A stretch of 64,000 bases of DNA, taken from the NCBI GenBank assembly GCA_947630375.1, contig CANRHH010000003.1, positions 1 through 64,000 of the forward strand, written 5' to 3'. The stretch comes from an uncultured Oscillospiraceae bacterium (GTDB lineage Bacteria; Bacillota; Clostridia; Oscillospirales; Oscillospiraceae). Below, in pieces: positions 7,760-16,509 of the stretch (position 1 is the stretch's first letter; the number at the start of each line of letters is the position of its first letter). Position numbers and translations under genes: made by a program. The notes beneath the pieces were generated by a model. It searched no databases, had not been told where the DNA came from, and worked only from the letters and a program-made list of their open reading frames with translations.

Positions 7760-8872
7760 ATGAGAGACTATCGGGGTCTGATTTTTGCCTATAACGCCAA
7801 CCCGGAGCTGCGGGAGCTGGTCAGCGTCCGCACCGCCGCGTCCCTGCCCTTCTGCGGCCGGTACCGGCTCATCGACCTGGCCCTGTCCTCCATGCGCAAC
7901 GCCGGCATCTTGGATGTGGGCGTCATCATGCAGCGGGACTATCAGTCCCTGCTGGACCATATCGGCAGCGGCAAGGCCTGGGATATGAGCCGCCGCAGCG
8001 GCGGGCTGCGGATGCTGCCCCCCTTCGGCCTGCCCCAGTATCACACCGGTGAATACAACGGCACCATGGAGGCGCTGAACACCGTGGCCGAGTATGTGCG
8101 CAGCCTTCCCCAGGAGCACATCGTGCTGCTGCTGGGCAATCTCTGCGCCAACATCGACCTGATGGAGGTCATCCGTCAGCACGCCCGCTCCGGGGCGGAC
8201 ATCACCGCCGTCTGCGCTGACCACACCCCCGCCGGCAGGCACCACCGCTTTGTGGTAGGGCCCGACGGCTTTGTGCAGAAGATGCTGCTGTACCGGGAGG
8301 GACCCGGCGAGGGGTTGGCCTCTTTGGAGGCCTATGTGGTCCATAAGGACCAGCTGCTGGACCTGATGGACCGCTGCCGGGCCGAGCGCCTGCCCATGTT
8401 CCACCAGGACGCTCTGCCCATGTTCTTTGCCGAGGGCGGCAGGATGGACGTATATGTCCACCACGGCTATGCCCAGATCATCAGCACCGTGGAGGACTAC
8501 TACACTGCCAACATGGATATGCTCCGCTCGGAAAACCGCCGCAGCATCTTCCCGGCGGACCGGCCGGTCCGGGCCAAGGCCCATGAGGAGGTCAGCTCCT
8601 ACTACGGAGAGCACGCCGTCTCCCGCCGGAGTTTAGTGGCGGACGACTGCATCATCGAAGGCGAGATTGAAAACTGCATCGTCTTCCCCGGGGTCCGTAT
8701 CGCCCAGGGGGCGAAGATCAAAAGCAGCATTCTCATGCGCGGCTGCCAGATCGGCGAGGGTGTGGATCTTGAAAACGTGATCGCGGATAAGCACTGCTCC
8801 TTCTCCCCCGGCGCCAAGCTGATGGGCAGCCCCAAGCTGCCCATGGTGATCCCTAAAAATTCCCAAATTTAA
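7760..8872 (+). CDS. glgD: Glucose-1-phosphate adenylyltransferase, GlgD regulatory-type subunit
   Basis: This 370-residue paralogue of GlgC follows it by four bases. The N-terminal GGxGxRL nucleotide motif of the catalytic subunit is replaced by FAYNANPELRELV, while the fold marks LPFCGRYRLIDLALS and the C-terminal beta-helix remain. In Firmicutes such GlgD proteins pair with GlgC and change its kinetics. Loss of the catalytic motif is visible here; the regulatory role is from family knowledge. Confidence 0.93.
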   Translation: MRDYRGLIFAYNANPELRELVSVRTAASLPFCGRYRLIDLALSSMRNAGILDVGVIMQRDYQSLLDHIGSGKAWDMSRRSGGLRMLPPFGLPQYHTGEYNGTMEALNTVAEYVRSLPQEHIVLLLGNLCANIDLMEVIRQHARSGADITAVCADHTPAGRHHRFVVGPDGFVQKMLLYREGPGEGLASLEAYVVHKDQLLDLMDRCRAERLPMFHQDALPMFFAEGGRMDVYVHHGYAQIISTVEDYYTANMDMLRSENRRSIFPADRPVRAKAHEEVSSYYGEHAVSRRSLVADDCIIEGEIENCIVFPGVRIAQGAKIKSSILMRGCQIGEGVDLENVIADKHCSFSPGAKLMGSPKLPMVIPKNSQI

Positions 8873-8890
8873 CGGAGGTATCTTTCCCAG

Positions 8891-11293
8891 ATGAACGGAG
8901 AAATTTCCCGCGACGAAATGCGCAGCGCCATAGAGGATAAGCTCTGCGCCCACTTCAGCGTGACCGGCGAGAACGCCACCGACGATCAAATTTTCCAGGC
9001 CTCGGCCATCGTGATCCGGGAGATCATGAGCCGGCTCCTGGCGGCGGAGAACCCGCGCCGCGCCGAAAAAGAAGTCCACTATATGTCCATGGAGTTCCTC
9101 ATGGGCAGAAGCCTGACGAAGAACGCATTCAACCTGGGCGTATATGAGGCCCTGGAAGGGGCCCTGTCGGATATGGGGCGCAGTGCGGCGGACATTTTTG
9201 AGGCCGAGCCGGACGCGGGCCTGGGCAACGGCGGTTTAGGCCGCCTGGCCGCCTGCTATATGGACAGCATGGCCTCCCTGGGCCTGGAGGCCACCGGGTA
9301 CTCCATCTGCTATGAGCTGGGTATTTTCAAGCAGGTCTTTGCCAACGGCGTCCAGACCGAGACGGCCGACAACTGGCGCAGCGCCGCCGAGAGCTGGCTG
9401 ATCCCCCGCTATGAGGACGCGGTGGAGGTCCGCTTCGGCGGGCAGATCTCTCCCCACTGGGACGAATACGGCCACTACCGGGCCGAGCACACCGGCTATG
9501 ACGCGGTAATCGCCGTGCCCCGGGATATGCTCATCGCCGGCTACGGCGCCAACGAGATCAACACCCTGCGCCTGTGGCAGTCCGAGAGCCCCAACCACCT
9601 GAACATGTACCTGTTCTCCGAGGGCAAGTATGTCCAGAGCCTGGAGCAGCGCACCATGGCCGAGGTCATCACCAAGGTGCTCTACCCGGCGGACGACCAC
9701 ATCGAGGGCAAGACCCTGCGCCTGAAGCAGCAGTATTTCTTCGTCTCCGCCACCGCCCAGGACATCGTGCGCAAGCACCTGAAGAAGTGGGGCGACGTGC
9801 GCAACTTTGCCCAACACCACGTGATCCAGATCAACGACACCCACCCCACCCTCATCATCCCCGAGCTCATGCGCATCTTCATGGATGAGCACGGCCTGGG
9901 CTGGGATGAGTCCTGGACCATCGTCAAGGGGAGCGTGGCTTACACCAACCACACGGTCATGAGCGAGGCCCTGGAGAAATGGCCCCAGAACTTAGTGCAG
10001 CAGCTGATGCCCCGGATCTGGGAGATCCTCTGCGAGATCAACCGCCGCTGGAGCAATTATCTGACCGAGAACTTCGGCCACGACCAGCGGGTGGGCCGGA
10101 ACCTGATCATCGGCGACAACCAGGTGCACATGGCAAACCTGTGCCTGGCCGCCTGCTACCGGGTCAACGGCGTGTCCCGGCTCCACGGGGATATTCTGAA
10201 AAAGGACCTGTTCAACGATATTTACACCCTCCGGCCCGAGCGCTTCACCCATGTGACCAACGGCATCGACCACCGGCGCTGGCTGGCCCAGATCAACCCG
10301 GGCCTGCACAGCCTGATCTGCGAGCTGCTGGGGGGCGACCAGTACCTGTCCCAGCCCGAGGAGCTGCTGAAGCTGAAGGATTTTGCCTCTGACAGCGAGG
10401 TGCGCCGCCAAGTCAACCGGATCAAGCTGGAAAACAAGATCCGCTTTGCCCGTTTTGCCCAGAAGAACGACCGCTTCACCCTCAACACCGACGCCATCAT
10501 GGATGTGCAGGTCAAGCGGCTTCATGAGTACAAGCGGCAGCTGCTGTGCGCCATGAACATCGCCAGCCTCCAGCTCCAGCTCCACGACAAGCCGGATATG
10601 GACTTTTTGCCCCGGACCTTCGTCTTTGGCGCCAAGGCCGCCGCGGGCTACAAGACCGCCAAGCGCATCATCGAGCTGCTGCTGTCCATGGCGGCGGACA
10701 TCAACAGCGACCCCCTGTGCAAGGATAAGCTCCAGATCCTGTTTGTGGAGAATTACCGGGTCTCCGCCGCCGAGGCCATCATCCCCGCGGCCCAGGTGTC
10801 CGAGCAGATCTCCACCGCCGGCAAAGAGGCCTCCGGCACCGGCTGCATGAAGCTGATGATGAACGGCGCGGTGACCATCGGCACCCTGGACGGGGCCAAT
10901 GTGGAGATGTACGAGCGGCTGGGGGACGAGAACATGTTCCTCTTCGGCCTGCACACCGACGAGATCGCCGAGATGAAGGCCAAGGGGTACAACCCGGCGG
11001 CCATCGCGGAGGCGGACGAGGAGCTCAAGCGGGTCATCAACCGCTTCCGCAACGGCTTTGCCGACGGCAAGAGCTACTCGGACCTGGTCTCCGGCCTGCT
11101 GTACGGGGGCGACCCGTATATGCTCATCGCCGACTACCGGGCCTATGCGGACTGCCAGAAGAAGCTCTATCAGCGCATTGCCGACCCGGAGGAGCGCTCC
11201 CGCCTGGCCATCGTGAACACCGCCGAGAGCGGCGTCTTCGCCGCGGACCGGGCCATTGCCGAGTACGCCCGGGATATATGGCACATCCTCTGA
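8891..11293 (+). CDS. glgP: Glycogen/starch alpha-glucan phosphorylase
   Basis: The 800-residue enzyme releases glucose 1-phosphate from glycogen. The start region YMSMEFLMGRSL, the GLGNGGLGRLAACYMDS loop and the pyridoxal phosphate site (EASGTGCMKLMMNGA, with its lysine) followed by TIGTLDGANVEM are typical. It follows glgD by 18 bases with its own GGAGG site, so synthesis and breakdown of glycogen are encoded together. Length is normal for the family. Confidence 0.96.
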   Translation: MNGEISRDEMRSAIEDKLCAHFSVTGENATDDQIFQASAIVIREIMSRLLAAENPRRAEKEVHYMSMEFLMGRSLTKNAFNLGVYEALEGALSDMGRSAADIFEAEPDAGLGNGGLGRLAACYMDSMASLGLEATGYSICYELGIFKQVFANGVQTETADNWRSAAESWLIPRYEDAVEVRFGGQISPHWDEYGHYRAEHTGYDAVIAVPRDMLIAGYGANEINTLRLWQSESPNHLNMYLFSEGKYVQSLEQRTMAEVITKVLYPADDHIEGKTLRLKQQYFFVSATAQDIVRKHLKKWGDVRNFAQHHVIQINDTHPTLIIPELMRIFMDEHGLGWDESWTIVKGSVAYTNHTVMSEALEKWPQNLVQQLMPRIWEILCEINRRWSNYLTENFGHDQRVGRNLIIGDNQVHMANLCLAACYRVNGVSRLHGDILKKDLFNDIYTLRPERFTHVTNGIDHRRWLAQINPGLHSLICELLGGDQYLSQPEELLKLKDFASDSEVRRQVNRIKLENKIRFARFAQKNDRFTLNTDAIMDVQVKRLHEYKRQLLCAMNIASLQLQLHDKPDMDFLPRTFVFGAKAAAGYKTAKRIIELLLSMAADINSDPLCKDKLQILFVENYRVSAAEAIIPAAQVSEQISTAGKEASGTGCMKLMMNGAVTIGTLDGANVEMYERLGDENMFLFGLHTDEIAEMKAKGYNPAAIAEADEELKRVINRFRNGFADGKSYSDLVSGLLYGGDPYMLIADYRAYADCQKKLYQRIADPEERSRLAIVNTAESGVFAADRAIAEYARDIWHIL

Positions 11294-12189
11294 AAAGCAA
11301 AAGGGCCGCCGTGATCGGCGGCCTGAATATGGACGTGGGGGGCCGCCCGGACGGGGCCCTCCTCTCCCGGGACTCCAACCCGGGCCGGGTCAGCTTCCGG
11401 CCCGGCGGCGTGGGGCGGAACATCGCCCACGATCTGCGCCTGCTGGGTCTGGAGGTGAGCCTGGTGACCGCCCTGGGGGGCGACGCCAACAGCGCGGCGC
11501 TGCTGCAAAGCTGCCGGGAGCTGGGGCTGGACATGGACATGAGCTTTTCCTTCCCCGGGGAGAGCGGCTGCGTCTACCTCTACATGACCGACGAGACCGG
11601 GGACATGCGCCTGGGCCTTTCGGACATGGCCCTGATGGCCCGGCTGACGCCGGCACTTTTGGAGCCCCTGCTGCCCCGGCTGAACGGCTATGACGCGCTG
11701 GTGCTGGACGCGAACCTCCCCACGGAGACGCTTTCGTTCCTGGCAGAGCGCTGCGCCGTGCCCCTCTATGCGGACCCGGTGTCCGCTGCCAAGGCGCCCC
11801 GTTTAGAAGGCATCCTGCCCCGGCTGGCCGCGCTGAAGCCCAACGCCCTGGAGGCGGAGGCCCTCACCGGCGAATCGGAGCCGGAAAAAGCGGCCGCCGC
11901 CCTGCTGGAGCGGGGCGTGGGGCGGGTCTTTGTCAGCCTGGGGGCGGAGGGCCTGCTGGCCGCCGAAAAGGGCGCTCTTCTGCGCCTGCCGGCGGAAAGG
12001 GTCCCGCTGGTGAACGCCAACGGGGCCGGGGACGCGGCCACCGCCGCCATCGTCTGGGCCGGGACCCACGCTCTGAGCTTGGAGGCCGCCGCCCGGGCCG
12101 CCGCCTTGGCCGGGGCCGCCGCGGCCGCCAGCCCGGAGACCAATCCCGCCTCCATCCGCGCCGCCTGGTGGGCAATGGAAGAAGAATAA
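11278..12189 (+). CDS. PfkB-family sugar kinase, pseudouridine kinase-like
   Basis: A 303-residue ribokinase-fold protein. IGGLNMDVGGRP, DSNPGRVSFRPGGVGRNIA near the N-terminus and NANGAGDAATAAI with the catalytic aspartate near the C-terminus are the two PfkB signatures. The DSNPGRV segment resembles pseudouridine kinases, but no pseudouridine glycosidase gene is adjacent. It overlaps glgP by 16 bases and has no clear ribosome site, so it may be translationally coupled or start a little downstream. Substrate is therefore uncertain. The last third is unusually alanine-rich. Confidence 0.8.
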   Translation: MAHPLKSKRAAVIGGLNMDVGGRPDGALLSRDSNPGRVSFRPGGVGRNIAHDLRLLGLEVSLVTALGGDANSAALLQSCRELGLDMDMSFSFPGESGCVYLYMTDETGDMRLGLSDMALMARLTPALLEPLLPRLNGYDALVLDANLPTETLSFLAERCAVPLYADPVSAAKAPRLEGILPRLAALKPNALEAEALTGESEPEKAAAALLERGVGRVFVSLGAEGLLAAEKGALLRLPAERVPLVNANGAGDAATAAIVWAGTHALSLEAAARAAALAGAAAAASPETNPASIRAAWWAMEEE

Positions 12190-12190
12190 C

Positions 12191-12227
12191 GCAAAACTCC
12201 CTGGCCCGATGGGCCAGGGAGTTTTGC
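12191..12227. terminator. Shared terminator between the kinase gene and rplL
   Basis: A 17-bp perfect stem ending GGCCC-GAT-GGGCC with A/T flanks lies between the two converging genes and can end both transcripts. Confidence 0.85.
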
Positions 12228-12241
12228 GGTTATACAGGCTC

Positions 12242-12610
12242 TTACTTGATCTCGACGGTGGCGCCGACGGCTTCCAGCTTGGCCTTGAGGGCTTCGGCAT
12301 CTTCCTTGGAAACGCCTTCCTTGATCTTGGCGGGGACATTCTCCACCAGGCTCTTGGCCTCGGCCAGACCCAGGTTGGTGATGCCGCGGACTTCCTTGAT
12401 GACCTTGATCTTCTCGGCGCCGAAAGAGGTCATGACCACGTCAAACTCGGTCTTCTCCTCCACCACGGGGGCGGCGGCACCGGCAGCGGGGGCAGCGGCA
12501 GCGGCGGCGGAAACACCGAAGGTCTCCTCCAGGGCGTGGACCAGCTCAGAGAGCTCCAGAACGGACAGGCCCTTGATCTCCTCGATCAGAGCAGTGATTT
12601 TTTCACTCAT
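12242..12610 (-). CDS. rplL: Ribosomal protein L7/L12
   Basis: The 122-residue stalk protein has the N-terminal dimerisation helix region, an alanine-rich hinge ([16 protein letters not shown]) and the C-terminal factor-binding domain ([30 protein letters not shown]). It lies 40 bases after rplJ on the same strand. rpoB, which usually follows rplL in Firmicutes, is not there; a terminator follows instead. Confidence 0.97.
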   Translation of the reverse strand: MSEKITALIEEIKGLSVLELSELVHALEETFGVSAAAAAAPAAGAAAPVVEEKTEFDVVMTSFGAEKIKVIKEVRGITNLGLAEAKSLVENVPAKIKEGVSKEDAEALKAKLEAVGATVEIK

Positions 12611-12650
12611 TGTAATGTTCCTCCATTAAAAATTCTTGTCTTTGCGCGCC

Positions 12651-13181
12651 TTATTCGGCGGCGGCTTCGGCGGACTCCAAAGAGCCGCCCTTCTGCTCGA
12701 GAATCTGGCCCAGAACCACGGCCAGGCTGGTGATGGGGGCGATCATCGTGCCCAGGACCTTGGCATACAGCGCGTCCTTGGAGGGCAGCGCGGACAGCTC
12801 TTCGATCTCGGCCTCGTTGAGGATCTTGCCCTCCATGTACGCGGCCTTGATGTTGAAGCGCTCGCCCAGCTTCTTGCTGTAGTCGTTGATGATGCGGAAG
12901 GGAGCGATGGGGTCCTTGACAGACGTGGCCAGAGACGTGGTGCCGTTGAGGACATGATCCAGTTCGTTCATGCCCAGCTTGTCCAGCGCCTTCCGGACCA
13001 GCGTGTTCTTGACGACGGTGTACTCCACCTCATCCTTGCGCAGCTCGGTGCGCAGGGCGGTGTCCTCCGCCACGGTGATTCCCTTGTAGTCTACCAAGAT
13101 GCCCGCGTCAGAGCTCTTGATCCGCTCGGCCAGAGCTTCCACGATCGCCTGTTTCTCGCTGAGAACTTTTGCGTTTGGCAT
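12651..13181 (-). CDS. rplJ: Ribosomal protein L10
   Basis: The 176-residue protein anchors L7/L12 dimers to the ribosome stalk. The N-terminus MPNAKVLSEKQAIVEALAERI and the YTVVKNTLVRKAL segment are typical. It is preceded by an L10-type leader and a consensus promoter, and forms a two-gene operon with rplL. Confidence 0.96.
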   Translation of the reverse strand: MPNAKVLSEKQAIVEALAERIKSSDAGILVDYKGITVAEDTALRTELRKDEVEYTVVKNTLVRKALDKLGMNELDHVLNGTTSLATSVKDPIAPFRIINDYSKKLGERFNIKAAYMEGKILNEAEIEELSALPSKDALYAKVLGTMIAPITSLAVVLGQILEQKGGSLESAEAAAE

Positions 13182-13199
13182 GTGCGTGTTTCACCTCCG

Positions 13200-13330
13200 T
13201 GAAAAAGATGTTACGCTCATAAAGAAATGCCCCGCGCCGAAAGGACGCGAAGGCACCAAAACAATCAATAGGATCTGTTGATGTCCTCGGCAGGATTTAC
13301 GGCCTGGGCCACCTGCTGTCTTCGGAGCGC
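13200..13330 (-). promoter_or_regulatory. Ribosomal protein L10 leader
   Basis: The minus-strand leader contains CCGAAGACAGCAGGTG, then AAATCCTGCCGAGG, the conserved pieces of the L10 leader by which the L10-L12 complex represses its own operon. It ends just before the rplJ ribosome site CACGGAGGTG. The match is from recognition of these conserved segments. Confidence 0.8.
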
Positions 13331-13336
13331 TCAAAT

Positions 13337-13365
13337 ACTATACCCTATCCAGAAAAATTTGTCAA
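13337..13365 (-). promoter_or_regulatory. Sigma-A promoter of rplJ-rplL
   Basis: On the minus strand TTGACA, 17 bases, TATAGT, directly before the L10 leader. Confidence 0.8.
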
Positions 13366-13430
13366 GCCTTTTTTGCCCCGGATCTCAAGACTTTTGCCTT
13401 TTCTCCCCCCCGCCGGTCCTTTTTTGCGCC

Positions 13431-13460
13431 GTATCAAATTTCCCGGGCCGGGAAATAATA
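13431..13460 (+). promoter_or_regulatory. Sigma-F/sigma-G-type forespore promoter of sigG
   Basis: GTATC (13431), 15 bases, GGAAATAATA (13451). The second box fits the forespore -10 consensus GGnrAnAnTr at every fixed position and the first fits four of five bases of GywTA. It lies 38 bases before the sigG start, as expected for a gene first transcribed by sigma-F. Confidence 0.55.
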
Positions 13461-13498
13461 GGGCCAGCGAAAAAAGAACCGAGTGGGAGCGTGATCGG

Positions 13499-13782
13499 AT
13501 GCACGGGAAGGTAGAGATCTGCGGCGTGAACACGGCGAGTCTGCCGGTTTTGAAGGGCAGCGAGACCCGGCAGCTGCTGGAGCAGGCCCGGCAGGGGGAC
13601 GCGGCGGCCCGGGAGAAGCTGATCGCCGGGAATCTGCGGCTGGTGCTGTCGGTGGTGCAGAAGTTTGCCGGCCGGGGCGAGAGCATGGACGACCTGTTCC
13701 AGGTGGGCGTCATCGGCCTCATTAAGGCGGTGGACTGCTTTGATCTGAACCAAAATGTCCAGTTTTCCACCTACGGCGTTCC
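13499..13782 (+). CDS. sigG: Sporulation sigma factor G, 5' part (codons 1-94), interrupted
   Basis: The frame starts MHGKVEICGVNTASLPVL, the N-terminus that distinguishes sigma-G from other sporulation sigma factors, and continues with region 2 (NLRLVLSVVQKFAGRGESMDDLFQVG, here split: NLRLVLSVVQKF and MDDLFQVGVIGL). It stops being sigma-like after FSTYGVP, where the mobile element begins. Read on into the element it would add about 62 unrelated residues before a stop. Joined to the distant 3' part at 36461 it gives a 258-residue sigma-G, close to the 260 of Bacillus subtilis. A GGGAG ribosome site precedes the start. Sigma-G drives late forespore genes. Confidence 0.9.
13777..13782. other. 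attL core of the sigG element
   Basis: CGTTCC is the only sequence shared in register by both junctions (the other copy is 36455-36460). Left of it lies sigG, right of it element DNA beginning AACGGTTAACGGATGG. Confidence 0.8.
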
Positions 13783-13823
13783 AACGGTTAACGGATGGAG
13801 AAAAACGAGAGGAGCCTTTCTCC

Positions 13824-14378
13824 ATGACACGCAAACAGGCGCTCGACCGCGCTGTACAGGCATTAGCTGCCACCGGGCAGAACGAAGAAGCCATCCGGGT
13901 CTTACATATCCTATCCGACGAGCTGCCGCTGAACCGCTGGACAGAGGCGGCGATCCGGGACTCCGTTGAGCAGTTTATCCTCGACAATGGGCGGGCGCCC
14001 ACGCGCACGGACTTCAAGAAAAAGAGCCTGCCGCCCCACTCTGTCATCAAGCGCCGCTTCGGGCAGACCCTGCAGGAGTGGCTGGATGAGAATTATCCCA
14101 CCGAAAGGCCCAGCGAGGACGAGCGGCACGCGGAGGCGACAGAGGCTTTCGTGAGGGAATACCTCCGCATCCAGCCGGTCAGCGCCGAGGACTACAACGC
14201 CCGGCGGGCGCACCCCTCCATGGGTTGGTCCGCCATCGCCCGCTATAACCACACCCGCCGCTGGCGCATCCTGCTGGAGAAGCTTAATCTGCCGGTTTAC
14301 AGCAGCCGGTCTGTGCCGGACGCCAAGCCGCAGCTCAAGGTGAATATTATCCTGGACACAGACTTTGGAGATAGTTGA
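13824..14378 (+). CDS. Protein with helix-turn-helix repeats next to attL
   Basis: The 184-residue protein starts at MTRKQALDRA with GAGAGGAG nine bases before. Two similar units, NGRAPTRTDFKKKSLPP...FGQTLQEWLDE and the later YNARRAHPSMGWSAIARYN, resemble the repeats found with homing endonucleases, which bind DNA. No nuclease motif is visible. Being the gene nearest to attL, it would lie just across attP from the recombinase in a circular element, which makes it a positional candidate for a recombination directionality factor. That role is inference only. Confidence 0.55.
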   Translation: MTRKQALDRAVQALAATGQNEEAIRVLHILSDELPLNRWTEAAIRDSVEQFILDNGRAPTRTDFKKKSLPPHSVIKRRFGQTLQEWLDENYPTERPSEDERHAEATEAFVREYLRIQPVSAEDYNARRAHPSMGWSAIARYNHTRRWRILLEKLNLPVYSSRSVPDAKPQLKVNIILDTDFGDS

Positions 14379-14395
14379 ACAGAGCCGCAAATTTT

Positions 14396-14596
14396 TAACG
14401 CAAAAATTTGCGTTAAAAATTTTAACTCTAACGCATTTATTGCGTTAAAATAATGCGTTAAATGCGTTACGGAACGTCTTAGAGCATTGGAAAGAACTCA
14501 ACGAGCCAGGTTTTGAGCCCCACGAATTCGGGTATTTAGAAATCAAGCAGGCTCTAACGCAAATCTAACGCGTTAAAATGCGTTGGATCTGCGTTA
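14396..14596. repeat. Array of TAACGCA heptamers, left block
   Basis: Ten copies of TAACGCA, or one-base variants, on either strand: 14396, 14409, 14429, 14441, 14454, 14463, 14555, 14566, 14579 and 14590. The first two form a palindrome with 14-bp arms (14391-14420). There is no gene in this block. Confidence 0.85.
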
Positions 14597-14647
14597 AATA
14601 TGTGTTGGCCGAAGCAATATGAAATACGGACACTTCATGTGATATAA

Positions 14648-14729
14648 TTCGGAAGTATATCAATTTTGAATCGATATATTTCCGAAAAATAACGATATCC
14701 TTCCGAAACTCTGTGACATCCTTCCGAAA
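14648..14729. repeat. Three iterons at 21-bp spacing plus one inverted copy
   Basis: GATATATTTCCGAAA (14673), GATATCCTTCCGAAA (14694) and GACATCCTTCCGAAA (14715) recur at exactly 21 bases, two helical turns. A copy on the other strand (TTCGGAAGTATATC, 14648) completes the set. This is the arrangement expected for cooperative binding by a protein. Confidence 0.8.
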
Positions 14730-14761
14730 GAAGTGTTCCACTGGACTAAAGGAGCAGCCGG

Positions 14762-14814
14762 GCGTAAACATTTTTAACGCAATTTTTTGCGTTAAAAATG
14801 TTTACGCTAACGCA
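14762..14814. repeat. 21-bp perfect inverted repeat with TAACGCA motifs before the AlbA_2 gene
   Basis: Arms 14762-14782 and 14787-14807 are perfect complements around TTTT and each carries one TAACGCA. A third copy follows at 14808. The repeat ends 34 bases before the gene start, where an operator would lie. Confidence 0.8.
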
Positions 14815-14848
14815 AAGTTGTGTTAGAATTGTGTTGGAGGTGTTAATA

Positions 14849-16501
14849 GTGTCCAGATCAATACCAAGTCAGGAAACGCTCACAGTTGAATTTAAGAGCG
14901 ACCTGAAAAAATATAACGACAGCAATCTTTTTGAAGATGTTGTCGCATTTGCCAACACGGAAGGCGGAGATCTGTATTTAGGCGTTGAAGATAACGGGAC
15001 GATAACCGGCGTTCATCCCGAACACGCAAATCCTGTTACGCTTGGGGCCTATATCGCGAATAACACCGTCCCGCCTATTTCCACCCGCTGTGAAATAATA
15101 GAAGATGAGAAACCAGTGTTAAGAATAGCCGTTGCGAAATCCTACGGCGGGATCGCGGCCACCCGCTCCGGGAAGATCCTGCGGCGGAGAATGAAAATCG
15201 ACGGTACACCGGAAAACGTCCCCATGTATCCCACGGAAATGGCAACGAGACTGTCGGACCTCCGATTGCTGGACTATTCAACGGTACTTGTCTTGGAGGG
15301 CTCCCCGGCGGATATTGACCCTCTGGAGCTTGAAAGACTGCGAAAGATCATCCTCGCTTACGACGGCGATAAAGCACTTTTGGAACTGAGCAACGAGGAG
15401 TTGCTGCTGGCCCTTGGATTTACCAGAGAACAAAACGGCGTTGTATATCCAACTGTCGCGGGAATTCTGATGGTCGGGAAGGTCCCCAGCATCGAGCGAT
15501 TTGTCCCCACCGCTGCGTCATCGTTTCAAGCGCTGGAAGGTACCAGCGTTCGGGTCAATGAAGATTATATGCTCCCCGTGTTGGCCGCCATAGAAAAAAT
15601 CATTGGCCATTTGGAAGTCTGGAACCCGGAGCGGGAGATCGAGATGGGGCTGTTCCGAATGGCAGCGCCGGAGTTTGACAAACGGGCGATACGCGAGGCT
15701 GTCGTAAACGCTTTCTGCCACCGCGACTATTCTATTATGGGGCGCGTTCGCGTTGCCGTGGCGGACGAGGGCCTTACGATCGCGAATCCGGGCGGATTTA
15801 TTGAAGGCGTTACCGTTAAAACTTTGCTGACTGCGGAGCCGCACGGCCGGAATCAACTGCTGGCGGACAGCCTGAAACGGGTCGGTCTGGCTGAAAAAAC
15901 GGGGCGCGGTATCGACAGGATATACGAAGGCTCCCTGATCTACGGGAGACAACTGCCGGATTACACAAACTCCACGCCGAAAACCGTGTCTTTGTTTATC
16001 CCGCGCAGCCGGCCCGACATTCAGTTAGCGCGGATCATTTCCAATGAGCAAAACCGGCTGGGCCGGCCGCTTCCAATCAACACTTTGCTGGTCCTGAACA
16101 CGTTGAAGGAACTCCCCCGCAGCGGCATGAAGCAAATAGCGGAGGCGGCCAATCTCTCAGAAGCGGTCGTTAAAGCCGTTCTCGACAAAGCCATTGAAAC
16201 CGGCCTCGTGGAAGCCTATGGAGCTGGGCGTGGCCGGAATTATATGCTGTCGCACACGCTCTATCAGGACAAGGCACAAAAAATAGGTTACGTCCGCCAA
16301 AAGGACATAGATGAGGCGCGGTATCAGGAAATGATCGTCAACATGGCGAGAAATGCTGATTATATTGCCCGCGCGGACGTTATGAACTTGCTCCATGTCA
16401 ACGCGGGGAAAGCGTATAGTCTGATAAAAGACCTGGTAAATCAGGGCATCCTGTTGCCGGTCAACAAAGGCAGATACGCAAAATACAAACTGAATATTTA
16501 A
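14849..16501 (+). CDS. AlbA_2-domain ATP-binding transcriptional regulator-like protein
   Basis: A 550-residue protein starting at GTG 14849, with GGAGG nine bases before. The N-terminal domain (TVEFKSDLKKYNDSNLFEDVVAFANTEGG broken by variation, then LYLGVEDNGTITG) is the Schlafen-like AlbA_2 domain. A GHKL-like ATP-binding domain follows (AIREAVVNAFCHRDY, IANPGGF, GRGIDRI), then two winged-helix segments (GMKQIAEAANLSEAVV and ADVMNLLHVNAGKAYSLI). Relatives are called regulators or RNA-binding proteins, and some sit in defence islands. It is isolated between arrays of TAACGCA on both sides, which suggests it binds them, but this is inference. Confidence 0.8.
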   Translation: MSRSIPSQETLTVEFKSDLKKYNDSNLFEDVVAFANTEGGDLYLGVEDNGTITGVHPEHANPVTLGAYIANNTVPPISTRCEIIEDEKPVLRIAVAKSYGGIAATRSGKILRRRMKIDGTPENVPMYPTEMATRLSDLRLLDYSTVLVLEGSPADIDPLELERLRKIILAYDGDKALLELSNEELLLALGFTREQNGVVYPTVAGILMVGKVPSIERFVPTAASSFQALEGTSVRVNEDYMLPVLAAIEKIIGHLEVWNPEREIEMGLFRMAAPEFDKRAIREAVVNAFCHRDYSIMGRVRVAVADEGLTIANPGGFIEGVTVKTLLTAEPHGRNQLLADSLKRVGLAEKTGRGIDRIYEGSLIYGRQLPDYTNSTPKTVSLFIPRSRPDIQLARIISNEQNRLGRPLPINTLLVLNTLKELPRSGMKQIAEAANLSEAVVKAVLDKAIETGLVEAYGAGRGRNYMLSHTLYQDKAQKIGYVRQKDIDEARYQEMIVNMARNADYIARADVMNLLHVNAGKAYSLIKDLVNQGILLPVNKGRYAKYKLNI

Positions 16502-16509
16502 AGCGATTC

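Noticed and set aside
13499..13782. Sigma-F or sigma-E instead of sigma-G
   Set aside because: The N-terminal KVEICGVNT segment is peculiar to sigma-G, and length and C-terminus fit as well.
14396..14814. CRISPR-like array
   Set aside because: The repeats are seven bases long, on both strands and irregularly spaced, with no constant repeat-spacer plan and no cas genes.
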